Below, in pieces: positions 17,005 to 25,823 of a DNA stretch of 39,559 nucleotides (the first letter of the stretch is position 1; each line of letters starts with the position of its first letter). The DNA lies in assembly GCF_902806695.1 (NCBI RefSeq), contig NZ_CADCXN010000064.1, positions 1-39,559 of the forward strand, given 5' to 3'. This DNA is from Candidatus Methylobacter favarea. Lineage in GTDB: Bacteria; Pseudomonadota; Gammaproteobacteria; Methylococcales; Methylomonadaceae. The position numbers were made by a program, and so were the translations under genes. The notes beneath the pieces are model-generated. The model was not told the DNA's origin, did not search any database, and saw nothing but the letters and a program-made list of their open reading frames with translations.

Positions 17005-18825
17005 TCAATCGACTACAAACAGGTTGGAAGCTCCAGTTTCAGCAGAAGAGGCATGGATACGAAAACCGCCGAATAATTCGCGGCCAGTGCCGAAATGATG
17101 ACCTTTAGCGCCGTTTTCAGCCGGCACGCGCGCATTAAATTCAGCTTCATCAACCAGCACATTTATCTCACCGGTTTGGGTATTCAGGTAAATCATATCG
17201 CCGGTATGCACTTTGGCCAGCGGGCCTCCGTCATGGCATTCCGGACACATATGGATAGCAGAAGGTACTTTGCCGGAAGCGCCGGACATGCGTCCGTCCG
17301 TCACCAGCGCAACCTGAAAGCCTTTATCCTGAAGCAGACCCAAAGGCGGCGTCAGTTTATGCAGTTCCGGCATGCCATTCGATTTCGGGCCCTGAAAACG
17401 GATGACGGCAATAAAATCTTTTTCCAGTTCGCCGCGTTTAAAAGCCGCCATCACTTCATCCTGATCATCAAACACGATTGCGGGAGCCTGAACGATCTGA
17501 TGCTCTACTGCTACCGCAGAAATTTTAGATACGCCGCGCCCCAAATTACCATGCATGACATGCAGGCCGCCTCCTGCAGCAAACGGTTTTTCAACACTGC
17601 GGATAACTTCGGTATCCAGGGACGCTTCCGGGCAAGGCTCCCATATTAATTGATTATTGATAAGTTTCGGCTCCTGCAAATAACTCTTCATGCCGCGCTG
17701 ATCGGCAATGGTCATGATATCTTCATGCAAGAGCCCGTGTTTTAATAATTCAGCAATCAGCACACCCATACCGCCTGCAGCCTGGAAGCTATTGACATCG
17801 GCCGGGCCATTGGGATAGATACGGGTCAGCAACGGCACCGTTCTGGAAAGATTATCGAAATCATTCCAGTTGATAATGATGCCGGCAGCACGGGCAGCGG
17901 CCACCAGGTGTAGCGTGAGGTTAGTGGAACCGCCGGTCGCCAGCAAACCGATAATCGCGTTGACAACCGCTTTTTCGTCGATGACATGGCCAACCGGACG
18001 AAAGTCATTGCCCAGTGCGGTAAATTTCAAAACCTGCCTGGCGGCGGCTTTAGTCAGTTCATCGCGCAACGGGGTATAAGGATTGATGAATGAACTGCCA
18101 GGCAGATGCAAACCCATAATCTCCATCATCATCTGGTTACTGTTCGCGGTACCGTAAAAAGTACAAGTACCCGGACTATGGTAAGATTTGGATTCAAACT
18201 CCAGCAGTTCCTGGCGGCTGATTTTGCCGTCAGCGTATTTTTGTCGTGCGCGTGATTTTTCCTTGTTGGTTATGCCGCTGGGCATAGGACCGCCTGGCAC
18301 GAATACGGCAGGCAAATGACCAAAGCTCAAAGCGCCGATTAACAATCCCGGCACAATCTTGTCACAAATGCCTAAATAAAGCGCGCCGTCAAACATGTTG
18401 TGGCTCAAACCTATTGCAGTCGCCATGGCAATGACATCGCGGCTGAATAAGCCCAACTCCATGCCGGGCTGGCCCTGCGTTACGCCATCGCACATCGCCG
18501 GCACGCCGCCGGCGAACTGGGCCACGCCCCCGGCTTCACGGGCGGCGGCTTTAATCAACGCCGGTGCGTCCTTATAAGGCTCATGAGCAGACAGCATGTC
18601 ATTATAGGAAGAGATAATAGCGATGTTGGCTTTTCGAGTTTCGGCCAAATCGGCTTTCTCGCCACTCGCACATGCAGCGAAGCCGTGGGCCAGGTTGCCG
18701 CAACCGAGTGCTGAGCGATGCGGGCCTTGTTCAATGGCAGCATCTATCCTTGCCAGATAAGCACTGCGGGTATCACGGCTGCGCTCTGTGACCTCTCGGG
18801 TAACTTTTTCTATTACAGGATGCAT
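17005..18825 (-). CDS. edd: 6-phosphogluconate dehydratase
   Basis: This 606-residue IlvD/Edd-family enzyme dehydrates 6-phosphogluconate to KDPG. Cysteines for the [4Fe-4S] cluster are seen in [18 protein letters not shown] and the [13 protein letters not shown] segment; [23 protein letters not shown] and [16 protein letters not shown]-like segments are characteristic. The N-terminus ([12 protein letters not shown]) and overall length mark Edd rather than dihydroxyacid dehydratase. AGAAGG precedes the ATG. It sits between zwf and eda, the standard order. Confidence 0.96.
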   Translation of the reverse strand: MHPVIEKVTREVTERSRDTRSAYLARIDAAIEQGPHRSALGCGNLAHGFAACASGEKADLAETRKANIAIISSYNDMLSAHEPYKDAPALIKAAAREAGGVAQFAGGVPAMCDGVTQGQPGMELGLFSRDVIAMATAIGLSHNMFDGALYLGICDKIVPGLLIGALSFGHLPAVFVPGGPMPSGITNKEKSRARQKYADGKISRQELLEFESKSYHSPGTCTFYGTANSNQMMMEIMGLHLPGSSFINPYTPLRDELTKAAARQVLKFTALGNDFRPVGHVIDEKAVVNAIIGLLATGGSTNLTLHLVAAARAAGIIINWNDFDNLSRTVPLLTRIYPNGPADVNSFQAAGGMGVLIAELLKHGLLHEDIMTIADQRGMKSYLQEPKLINNQLIWEPCPEASLDTEVIRSVEKPFAAGGGLHVMHGNLGRGVSKISAVAVEHQIVQAPAIVFDDQDEVMAAFKRGELEKDFIAVIRFQGPKSNGMPELHKLTPPLGLLQDKGFQVALVTDGRMSGASGKVPSAIHMCPECHDGGPLAKVHTGDMIYLNTQTGEINVLVDEAEFNARVPAENGAKGHHFGTGRELFGGFRIHASSAETGASNLFVVD

Positions 18826-18916
18826 GGTTTAACCTTCTATCTAGGATTATTCAAAAATTGGCTAAAGGTGCAAGGCAAAAGGCAAAGTAACTGTCAATAT
18901 TCTAGTCTTGCCCTGT

Positions 18917-20386
18917 TCATTCTTCCCAGGTTCTGCCGTCCCGGGCAAGCAGGGCAATTGACGCTACAGGACCCCAACTGCCGGCCGCATAGGGTTTTGG
19001 AGCCTCATTTATATGAGCCCAAGCCGCCTGAATCGAATCAATCCAGGTCCAGGCCTGTTCGACTTCTTCGCGGCTAAGAAACAGTGTTGGATTACCGCGC
19101 AGCGCTTCCAGTATCAGTTTTTCATAGCCGCCGAAAATACTGTTCTTTTTAAAGGCTTCGGAAAAACTCAAATCCAGCTTGGTTTTTTGTATTTTAAGGT
19201 GTTCATCAATGCCCGGAATCTTATTGAGCATTTCAATTTCCACGCCTTCATTGGGTTGCAGGTGGATAATAAGCCTGTTGGGAGGCAAATCACGATAGCT
19301 GTCCTTAAAAATATTGTGCGGCAATTGTTTAAAATAAACAACAATTTCAGTACGCTTATTATGCATGCGTTTGCCTGTACGCAAGTAGAAGGGCACATCA
19401 GCCCAACGCCAGTTGTCAATATCGACTCTTAACGCTACAAAGCTTTCAGTGCTGCTTTCCTTGTTGGCGCCTTCTTCTTCCAGATAGCCGGGTACGGCCT
19501 TGCCTTTAAGATAACCTGCCGTGTACTGGCCGCGGACGGTTTTTTCATGGGCATTGTTAATTGTAATGGGACGCAGAGCTTCCAGAACTTTAATTTTCTC
19601 CATGTGAATGCTTCTGGCCTCAAGGTTGACCGGCGGCTCCATGGCAATAAAAGTCAGAATCTGCAAAAGGTGATTCTGCAGCATATCCCGTAGTTGGCCG
19701 GTTTTGTCGAAATATTCCCAGCGCCCTTCAATACCGATTTCTTCAGCGACGGTAATCTGAATATGATCAATAGCGGTATGATTCCAGTTAGTGGTAAAAA
19801 TGGAATTGGCAAAACGCAGCGCTAATAAGTTAAGTACGGTTTCCTTGCCGAGATAATGATCAATCCGGTAAACCTGCTTTTCATTAAAAACCCTGGCGAC
19901 TTCATCATTTATTTCTTTTGATGAAGCAAGATCGTGGCCAATCGGTTTTTCCATGACCATACGCGACTCTTCCGTTAAAACTCCCGACTTGGCTAGTCCT
20001 TGGCATATGCTTTTAAATAAAACAGGCGACACGGCAAAATAATTCACCATAACCCTGGATTTCTGGTCAATAACCTTGTGCAACTGCTCATATTGATCCG
20101 GCTGGGTTAAGTCTATTTTTATATACGAGAGTCTGGCCGAAAACCGTTTCCATACGCTGTCATCAATTTCTTTATTCAAAAACTCCTGCAAGCTCGTATG
20201 AGTGATTTGAGCAAATCCAGGGTTTGTTTCCGCATGCCGGTCTACACCTATAATCCGGGTATCCGGCTCTAATAAGCTCGATTTTTCCAGGCGATACAAA
20301 GAGATAAGCAATTTACGCCGGGATAAGTCTCCCAAGGCGCCAAAGATAACCAGGTCACAGGGTTTATATGCTTTTTTGTCTTTCAT
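18917..20386 (-). CDS. zwf: Glucose-6-phosphate 1-dehydrogenase
   Basis: This 489-residue enzyme oxidises glucose-6-phosphate to 6-phosphogluconolactone, giving NADPH or NADH. The nucleotide-binding start DLVIFGALGDLSRRKL, the substrate-binding RIDHYLGKETV and the conserved MEKPIGHD are present, and the length matches the family. It is the first gene of the zwf-edd-eda-gltA run; no pgl (lactonase) gene is included, so hydrolysis must be supplied elsewhere. The start codon at 20386 has no clear Shine-Dalgarno. Confidence 0.96.
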   Translation of the reverse strand: MKDKKAYKPCDLVIFGALGDLSRRKLLISLYRLEKSSLLEPDTRIIGVDRHAETNPGFAQITHTSLQEFLNKEIDDSVWKRFSARLSYIKIDLTQPDQYEQLHKVIDQKSRVMVNYFAVSPVLFKSICQGLAKSGVLTEESRMVMEKPIGHDLASSKEINDEVARVFNEKQVYRIDHYLGKETVLNLLALRFANSIFTTNWNHTAIDHIQITVAEEIGIEGRWEYFDKTGQLRDMLQNHLLQILTFIAMEPPVNLEARSIHMEKIKVLEALRPITINNAHEKTVRGQYTAGYLKGKAVPGYLEEEGANKESSTESFVALRVDIDNWRWADVPFYLRTGKRMHNKRTEIVVYFKQLPHNIFKDSYRDLPPNRLIIHLQPNEGVEIEMLNKIPGIDEHLKIQKTKLDLSFSEAFKKNSIFGGYEKLILEALRGNPTLFLSREEVEQAWTWIDSIQAAWAHINEAPKPYAAGSWGPVASIALLARDGRTWEE

Positions 20387-20578
20387 TCATTAGTGTGGAG
20401 TAAAAAGTTGCCGGGCTGAAGGAGAAAGGCTGTCGTACTTGAAAAACCAGAATTTTATTATCGCAGAATTTAATTCAAGATGCTTATTGATTGGCATGTC
20501 ACATATTGCGAAAGCGATAAAACTGCGCAACTTTGGTTTGAATAATTAAATAAATTTTAATATCGAATCGAAATATTA

Positions 20579-20608
20579 TTGACTTCAAGTTTGTATTAAG
20601 ATTATAGT
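20579..20608 (+). promoter_or_regulatory. Sigma-70-type promoter for the CPVC protein gene
   Basis: TTGACT (20579-20584) and TATAGT (20603-20608) are separated by 18 bases and lie 37 bases before the ATG at 20645. Just upstream, AATAT and ATATT flank a CGAATCG core, a possible repressor site. This fits a vegetative promoter, by inspection only. Confidence 0.55.
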
Positions 20609-20644
20609 ATCGACTCACTATTAAATTTATATGAGGATATTTTT

Positions 20645-20881
20645 ATGAGTACTGCAATTTTTTATCATGCCGGTTGCCCTGTTTGTTTAGGGGCAGAACA
20701 AATGGTGGCAGAGGCAATTGACCGTTCAAAATATCAGGTTGACATTGTTCATCTGGGCGAGCAGGCGGACCGCATAGAAGAAGCAGAAGCTGCGGGGGTA
20801 AAGTCCGTACCTGCGCTGGTACTGGACGGTCAGGCATTCCATATTAATTTTGGCGCTTCTATTGAAGCTTTAAAACATTAA
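20645..20881 (+). CDS. Small thioredoxin-fold protein with CPVC motif
   Basis: This 78-residue protein is close to the size of a glutaredoxin. It begins with a beta strand (AIFYHAG) leading into the redox motif C11-P-V-C14 and ends with the cis-Pro element SVPALVLDG, both typical of the thioredoxin fold. There is no signal peptide, so it is cytoplasmic. GAGGA lies 9 bases before the ATG. A function as a thiol-disulfide exchanger or metal/arsenic-related thioredoxin is possible but unproven. It is divergent from zwf and followed by a hairpin and a secreted helical protein. Confidence 0.8.
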   Translation: MSTAIFYHAGCPVCLGAEQMVAEAIDRSKYQVDIVHLGEQADRIEEAEAAGVKSVPALVLDGQAFHINFGASIEALKH

Positions 20882-20898
20882 AAGAAAAATACAAGTTC

Positions 20899-20946
20899 TA
20901 GCTGTAATGTCACCTTATCCCTCCGTGACTGGTTGCATTACAGCTA
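20899..20946. other. Long hairpin between two small genes
   Basis: TAGCTGTAATG (20899-20909) and CATTACAGCTA (20936-20946) are perfect 11-bp inverted repeats. Inside the 26-base loop, TCAC and GTGA form a second short stem. No T-run follows, so it is not a standard terminator. It could be an attenuator, a processing site or a small palindromic repeat. Confidence 0.6.
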
Positions 20947-20982
20947 TCATAATATTTATAAATGGATACTCGAGGAAAATTA

Positions 20983-21345
20983 ATGAATCTCACACACAAA
21001 ATTGCGGCATTGGTGCTGTCACTTTTTTTGCTGGAAGTTGGCCATGCGGCAGGTGAACCTGTAAACGAAGATTTATCGTTGCTCTTTTTACTTTCCGATG
21101 AGATGGTTGCACTGGCAAAGCAGGGTGATTCCGAAGGTTTTACCGAGATGGCTAATGCAGCCTTGAAGCTTACCGCAGAAAACCGAAATAATTCTATGAT
21201 ATTACCGCGCGCCAGCGCCAAGCTGAGAGCTGCAAAGTATGCAGTTAAAGCCGGCAATTTTAAAGAGGGCATCGAGGCCGTGGAGCAAGCCAAGGCTATA
21301 ATGACGAAGAAAAAAGTGCTGAATTGGGACGGCGGCTCGGAGTAG
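20983..21345 (+). CDS. Secreted small helical protein, unknown
   Basis: The protein has 120 residues from the ATG at 20983, which has GAGGA six bases upstream and begins a signal peptide (MNLTHKIAALVLSLFLLEVGHA, cut after about residue 20). The mature region looks all-helical with Ala/Lys/Glu-rich amphipathic segments (EMANAALKLTAENRNN, SAKLRAAKYAVKAGNFKEGIEAVEQAKAIM). The two-hairpin layout is reminiscent of the small metal-binding protein SmbP, but the His repeats that bind metal there are absent. The function is unknown. Confidence 0.65.
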   Translation: MNLTHKIAALVLSLFLLEVGHAAGEPVNEDLSLLFLLSDEMVALAKQGDSEGFTEMANAALKLTAENRNNSMILPRASAKLRAAKYAVKAGNFKEGIEAVEQAKAIMTKKKVLNWDGGSE

Positions 21346-21692
21346 ACCGGCGCCGCAAAAAGTAGCGCAGTTATCATTGACCCGATAAAGAGGAGCTGAA
21401 AAGTTTTGAATAAGATTGGCAAGAGGCCTGAACTGGGTTCTTGTAATCAAATCGCCTTGCGGGTTTCAGGCCTCAGCCCGAAGGTCACGGAGATTCTGCA
21501 GTCGGCAAAGCGTTGTTGCTTTCGCTGGCGCCGCTGGTTGTCCACATCATTGGTTTCATCACGAAGGGATATTTGCTTATTGCTTTGCTGGAATGAACTG
21601 TTTATCGGCCGGCGATTTGTAAGTGCAGGTAGAGCGCTTCGAAAATGAGTGAGAATAATACAGTGGTATTGGCCCGTGAGAATATACTGTAA
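21346..21692. other. Gap without a clear gene; long inverted repeat
   Basis: GAGGCCTGAA (21423-21432) and TTCAGGCCTC (21465-21474) are perfect 10-bp inverted repeats with a 32-base spacer. Short open frames here (up to 80 codons) have no recognisable similarity. One frame around 21500-21590 reads as a hydrophobic segment (ALLLSLAPLVVHIIGFI), perhaps a decayed membrane-protein gene. Confidence 0.4.
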
Positions 21693-22532
21693 TCACCAAA
21701 CAAATTTAACGCCTATTAGCATTAAAATCGAGGCCAGGAGCGGCCGCAAAACCCGCTCAGGAATTTTTGCGCTTAGCTGACTGCCCACGAAAATGCCCGG
21801 TAGCGAACCGATCAATAAACTGCCTAACAGCATAAAATTGACATTTCCCATATAGAAATGACCCATGCCGGCAATGGCTGTCAGTGGTATGGCATGCGCC
21901 AAGTCGGTACCGACAATTTTAAGGGTTGACATGCGGGGATATAAAAATAATAAGGCAACGGTCCCCATGGCCCCTGCACCTACCGATGACAAGGTTACCA
22001 GCGCCCCCAAAATTATGCCAAGAGTTACAGTTAGAGGGGCTTGCAGGTACACGAAACGTTCCGGAGCCTGAGCCTGGGTTTTTTGGCCTGCTTTCATTAA
22101 ACGTTGCCGGAAAAATAAGGATAATGCGGTTAAAATAAGCGCAATCCCCAGACTAAAATTAATGACTTGGGTGACCTCGGGATTTTGCGGGCCGAAATAC
22201 TTCAAAAGTCCTAACACCACCAATGCACTGGGCAGACTTCCTGATGCCAGCCGGCGGACAATTTTCCATTCCACCGAATTATGCTTGCTATGATGTACAA
22301 ATACCCCGCTAGCCTTGGTAATTGAAGCGAACAACAAGTCCGTACCCACTGCTGTGCTGGCCGGAAATCCGAATAAAAACACAATCAACGGCGTCATTAA
22401 AGAGCCGCCGCCAACGCCGGTTATGCCAACCAGTATACCTACCAATAAACCTGAAATAATATATTGAATGTTAAATAAACTTTGAATTAGCGATGTTATG
22501 CCATCCAGGTCCGAGAGCCAGGCATTATCCAT
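21693..22532 (-). CDS. TauE/SafE (TSUP) family permease
   Basis: This 279-residue inner-membrane protein has about eight hydrophobic segments in two inverted halves. The first half carries LVGILVGITGVGGGSLMTPLI, the second LGALVTLSSVGAGAMGTVALLFLYP, the paired glycine-rich motifs of the sulfite exporter TauE/SafE family. Members export sulfite, sulfoacetate or other organosulfur anions; the substrate here cannot be told. It stands alone on the minus strand between unrelated genes. Confidence 0.88.
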   Translation of the reverse strand: MDNAWLSDLDGITSLIQSLFNIQYIISGLLVGILVGITGVGGGSLMTPLIVFLFGFPASTAVGTDLLFASITKASGVFVHHSKHNSVEWKIVRRLASGSLPSALVVLGLLKYFGPQNPEVTQVINFSLGIALILTALSLFFRQRLMKAGQKTQAQAPERFVYLQAPLTVTLGIILGALVTLSSVGAGAMGTVALLFLYPRMSTLKIVGTDLAHAIPLTAIAGMGHFYMGNVNFMLLGSLLIGSLPGIFVGSQLSAKIPERVLRPLLASILMLIGVKFVW

Positions 22533-22875
22533 TAATTTATTCCTAAAAGTGTCCAGTTGTCTAATTTCAACATTTTACCAAGTAATTAAGCTGAGGTTCG
22601 GTGTTTTAGAAGTTTTTTAATAATGCGCCTGGTTTATCGGCTTATCAAAGCCCTCTATTGTTTAGCTGGCTGGCAAAATGTGAAGCTGAAGTCATTCGTA
22701 ACCCATTGGTCAAAGCTTCATGCAATGCCGTGAAGAATGCTGCAAACTGTAAATTTTCCCAGGGCTTATCAAAAGTTTACTACGAGTCCCGGAAAAATTC
22801 GCCATACCTGCGGAAATATCAAATAGAATTAGCATGAGGGATCAAGGTATTAATTGATAAAATACTCGGAAATGA
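22533..22875. other. Gap without a gene
   Basis: No coding sequence is recognised. The 11-mer GGCTTATCAAA occurs twice in direct orientation (22639-22649 and 22763-22773). Promoters for the divergent TSUP and FUN14-like genes must lie here but I cannot place them securely. Confidence 0.4.
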
Positions 22876-23271
22876 ATGCTATTTGGAAAATTTGCCGATT
22901 GCAACAATGAAAAAATCAGAATTATGAAAGACCAGCCGTTTATCGCCCCATCTTCCACGGATATTTTTTCCTCGAGTTTTTTACTTGGGAATATAGGTGC
23001 CCCATTTGTAATCGGGCTGGCAGTCGGTTATTTCGCCAAAAAAATGTTGCTTACCGCGTTATTTCTTGCCGGTGCGGCAATCGTCCTTTTATTTGTAGCT
23101 GAATCCTATGGCCTCATTGAAATGACTGACGAAAAATTGCAGCATGCAGCTAGCGCCGCAACTGAAGCAGCAAAGCATTCCGGCAGTTTCCTGGTTGCCC
23201 GTCTGTCAAGCATTACCAGTAAAACGGTAAGCGCTGTGGCAGGTTTTTTTGCAGGCTTCAGACTGGGATAG
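22876..23271 (+). CDS. FUN14-like small membrane protein
   Basis: The protein has up to 131 residues. The body GAPFVIGLAVGYFAKKMLLTALFLAGAAIVLLFVAESYGLI and the ending SAVAGFFAGFRLG match the FUN14 family layout: two membrane helices with a glycine/KK motif and a third glycine-rich helix at the end. FUN14 proteins are mitophagy receptors in eukaryotes; the bacterial ones have no established role. Between the helices is a soluble Ala/Glu-rich stretch. The start is uncertain: ATG at 22876 has GGA nearby, while ATG at 22924 would give a 115-residue protein. Confidence 0.7.
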   Translation: MLFGKFADCNNEKIRIMKDQPFIAPSSTDIFSSSFLLGNIGAPFVIGLAVGYFAKKMLLTALFLAGAAIVLLFVAESYGLIEMTDEKLQHAASAATEAAKHSGSFLVARLSSITSKTVSAVAGFFAGFRLG

Positions 23272-23319
23272 GCTACACGTCCCCATCAATGGGGCATACC
23301 CACTTGCTGTATTAACAGA

Positions 23320-24843
23320 CTAGTCTTTAGGGGCGAACAGTGCCTTGAATGCAGATTGATTTTCCGGCTGTTTAAAAAGTTTAAATCTTGATGCGAAATT
23401 CCTGCGGGCACAGCATTTGCGTAAATGGATATTTTGTATAAGCACACCCATGGCTAAAAAGGTTTTGGCCGGTATATTACTGGTCAGCATTTCTTCGCTG
23501 AACAGTTTTAAATTGCTCTCCTGAACCTGGCAATCCTGAAATTCACCTAAAACTTCCTGAAGTTCTTTCAGGCTTTTAATCAGCTTTTTAAGTTGATTTT
23601 GCGGATAAAGATTTTGGAAAAATTCCATTAAATAGCGTAATTTTTTACAGGATTTTCTTAATTCGTGTAATGCTTCAGAAGGTGAATGTTCGGTAATTGC
23701 GCTGCCTTCCTGCACAACCCGCTTATAACTTTTCCATATTCTTCGATCGGCCAGTTGCTGAATGGTAAGTTTTGCATTGGCTTCAACCGGGTTTGGGGGA
23801 GCTTGTTCTTTAAGGAAATGTTCCCATTCGGATAGTGTGGATAAGTAGCGGGCAGAGCGCAGTTTTCCGGCAAGTTCCTGCTGCGCTTTTTGCTGTTTGG
23901 CAAAAAGGAATTCGTGTAACGGATTGAGGTCATCGCGGATGGAAACGGGCAGGCTGCTTTTATAGTCATCAAAATGTAATAGATAAACATCCAGATCCCG
24001 GGTAGAACCGGTAATTTGCCCCAACCAGGAAAAAAATTCGCTAAAGCGCGCGGTGATCTTGCCTGGCAATACCTCCTTGATCTGGCTAAGCCCTGAGCGG
24101 GTTCTGCGGACGGCGACCCTGAAGTCATGCAAGAATTCACTATCAATATTAGCGATTGCGCCTTGCTCATTGTCCTTAATTGTTTTTAGCAAATGGCTGT
24201 AGATGTATTTGCTGGCAATATCGGCACGCATGGCCGGATCCAGGTTGATATTCAGCTTTGATGAATAGTCGTCAGGTTTGCGCCCCTGTAGTTTCAAGGC
24301 CATCAGCAGAACCGGTTTATCAGCAGGGCTTAAGTTCAGTTCTGTGGTAATAATTTCAATGAACTGTTCGGCTGCCTTGTCGTAGCCTCTTACCGGTTGT
24401 ACTATCAATCGATTATTCAACATTTCATATTCCTCGATAAACAGGCGCAGTGTGGTTTTTTCATCTTTATTGAGTATATTTATATAGTAAGAATAATAGC
24501 CCAGTGAATAAACAGGTAATAAGGCCCGCATCTTTAATATCGTCTCCAGGCAACTGCGTATTTTTCCAGGGCTGAATTGATTACCGAATGAGGGAATCGC
24601 ATCAAATTCCTGGCTTGCGATGATTTGGCGTTGCTCAAAATTTAACAGTGTTAAAGACGATGCGCCTCTTGATTGGTCAAATTCACAGATGATGCCGTTT
24701 GTATACAATCGCCCGTCAAAACTGTCATACCAGGTTTTCAAGGATTTTTGTCGGGAAACCAACTGCATGTTAGTATTAATCCTTAATTTACCAACAAATT
24801 TTTCTGCGGTTAAATTCCCCGGAAACTCAAAATGTAAACACAT
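23320..24843 (-). CDS. CHAD-domain protein with degenerate N-terminal domain
   Basis: The protein has 507 residues if started at the ATG 24843; a TTG at 24876 would add 11. The C-terminal half is a CHAD domain: LHDFRVAVRRTRSGLSQIKEVL and, in the second repeat, ALHELRKSCKKLRYLMEFF, with LQEVLGEFQDCQV. These basic helical bundles bind polyphosphate in characterised members. The first 200 residues resemble a worn CYTH/triphosphatase module (HFEFPG in place of the ExExK motif), so phosphatase activity is doubtful. It lies next to a SixA phosphatase and the pst operon, which supports a phosphate or polyphosphate role by inference. Confidence 0.85.
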   Translation of the reverse strand: MCLHFEFPGNLTAEKFVGKLRINTNMQLVSRQKSLKTWYDSFDGRLYTNGIICEFDQSRGASSLTLLNFEQRQIIASQEFDAIPSFGNQFSPGKIRSCLETILKMRALLPVYSLGYYSYYINILNKDEKTTLRLFIEEYEMLNNRLIVQPVRGYDKAAEQFIEIITTELNLSPADKPVLLMALKLQGRKPDDYSSKLNINLDPAMRADIASKYIYSHLLKTIKDNEQGAIANIDSEFLHDFRVAVRRTRSGLSQIKEVLPGKITARFSEFFSWLGQITGSTRDLDVYLLHFDDYKSSLPVSIRDDLNPLHEFLFAKQQKAQQELAGKLRSARYLSTLSEWEHFLKEQAPPNPVEANAKLTIQQLADRRIWKSYKRVVQEGSAITEHSPSEALHELRKSCKKLRYLMEFFQNLYPQNQLKKLIKSLKELQEVLGEFQDCQVQESNLKLFSEEMLTSNIPAKTFLAMGVLIQNIHLRKCCARRNFASRFKLFKQPENQSAFKALFAPKD

Positions 24844-25062
24844 ATTTATTAACGACAGAGACAGCAAGAGGAACAAGGGCGCCTGAGCTTTTCAAGATTA
24901 ACAGCCCAATATTAAAATTTAAAGACAGTTGAATTTTTATTCTTGGTTGAAGCTGATTAAAATATCCGGATGAGGAGTAAGGCAATAGCTATGTAATCAT
25001 TCCCGCTGATCTGATCGGCATTTATTAACTGTCCCGGGACTACGAGAATACATGAGGTAAAT

Positions 25063-25581
25063 ATGAGCCGAGAATTATGGTTGCTTCGACATGCAAAATC
25101 AGACCGGAATGTTTGCATTAGTGACATTGACCGGCCGCTTAAAAAAAAGGGCAAACGCGCTGCCGAACGTATCGGAAGTTGGATGAAGCAACAGAATCTG
25201 ATACCTGATAGGGTAGTAAGTTCGCCTGCACAAAGGGCTATTGCTACAGCGAAAATAGTGTGCAAGGCAATTGGCCTGAGCAGGCACAGTATCCGGCAGG
25301 ACACGCGAGTATATGGGCAGGGTCTGGGATCTTTGAAAAGCGTATTGGCACAGTGTCCCGTGCAATCTGAACGGGTTTTGATAGTTGGGCATAATCCGGA
25401 ACTGGAAGAGTTGCTCGTTAATATGGCAGGTGAAAACAATGTGCCGGATGCAGATAAACTGCTGCCGACCGCCGCGCTGGCGCGGCTTGCAATGCCTGAT
25501 GACTGGGCCAATCTGGAGGCAGGGGGTGCCCGGTTGTTAGCCATTATTTATGCCAAGTCTTTACCTGCTGAAGGCAAATAA
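25063..25581 (+). CDS. sixA: SixA-type phosphohistidine phosphatase
   Basis: This 172-residue histidine-phosphatase-superfamily protein has the catalytic LLRHAKSD (R9, H10) at its start, SSPAQRAIATA, and the second conserved His in VGHNPELEELL. The family removes phosphate from phosphohistidine, as in the phosphotransfer system or ArcB. AGGT precedes the ATG at 25063. It is divergent from the CHAD-domain gene and upstream of the pst operon. SixA and CHAD proteins occur near each other in other bacteria too, as I recall, but the substrate here is unknown. Confidence 0.88.
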   Translation: MSRELWLLRHAKSDRNVCISDIDRPLKKKGKRAAERIGSWMKQQNLIPDRVVSSPAQRAIATAKIVCKAIGLSRHSIRQDTRVYGQGLGSLKSVLAQCPVQSERVLIVGHNPELEELLVNMAGENNVPDADKLLPTAALARLAMPDDWANLEAGGARLLAIIYAKSLPAEGK

Positions 25582-25736
25582 CGCAGGGGTGATTAATATT
25601 CCATGCTTCATTTTTATTGATAATCATCATGTTAGAACTTTATAGAAAATGATGCCAGTTCAACTATTGTATTGATATATAGAAATTTGAATAGTAAGAA
25701 GTATTAGCGAAAATGAAGCATAAGAAAATTATAACT

Positions 25737-25793
25737 TGTAATAATCATGTCATATTTAATTAATATTCTTGTCATGTTGAATTCACATACTAA
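25737..25793 (+). promoter_or_regulatory. Pho-box promoter of the pst operon
   Basis: TGTAATA (25737), TGTCATA (25748) and TGTCATG (25770) sit at exact multiples of 11 bp, with a degenerate unit at 25759. This matches the 11-bp direct-repeat array bound by phosphorylated PhoB. TACTAA at 25788-25793 may serve as the -10 box, with no -35 needed when PhoB recruits sigma-70. The array ends 48 bases before the pstS ATG. It predicts induction under phosphate starvation. Confidence 0.8.
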
Positions 25794-25823
25794 TCCCACA
25801 ATAAATCATCCTAGAGAGTTAAT

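Noticed and set aside
21406-21648. 80-codon and 68-codon open frames in the gap before the TSUP gene
   Set aside because: Arg/Ser/Trp-rich translations with no similarity or signal peptide; most likely chance frames over an inverted repeat.
23280-23296. CCCCAT-CA-ATGGGG as a terminator between the FUN14-like and CHAD genes
   Set aside because: The two-base loop is too tight and no T-run follows on either strand.
24957-25544. 195-codon minus-strand open frame opposite sixA
   Set aside because: It covers the well-supported SixA gene on the other strand and has a low-complexity Ser/Cys/Arg-rich translation.
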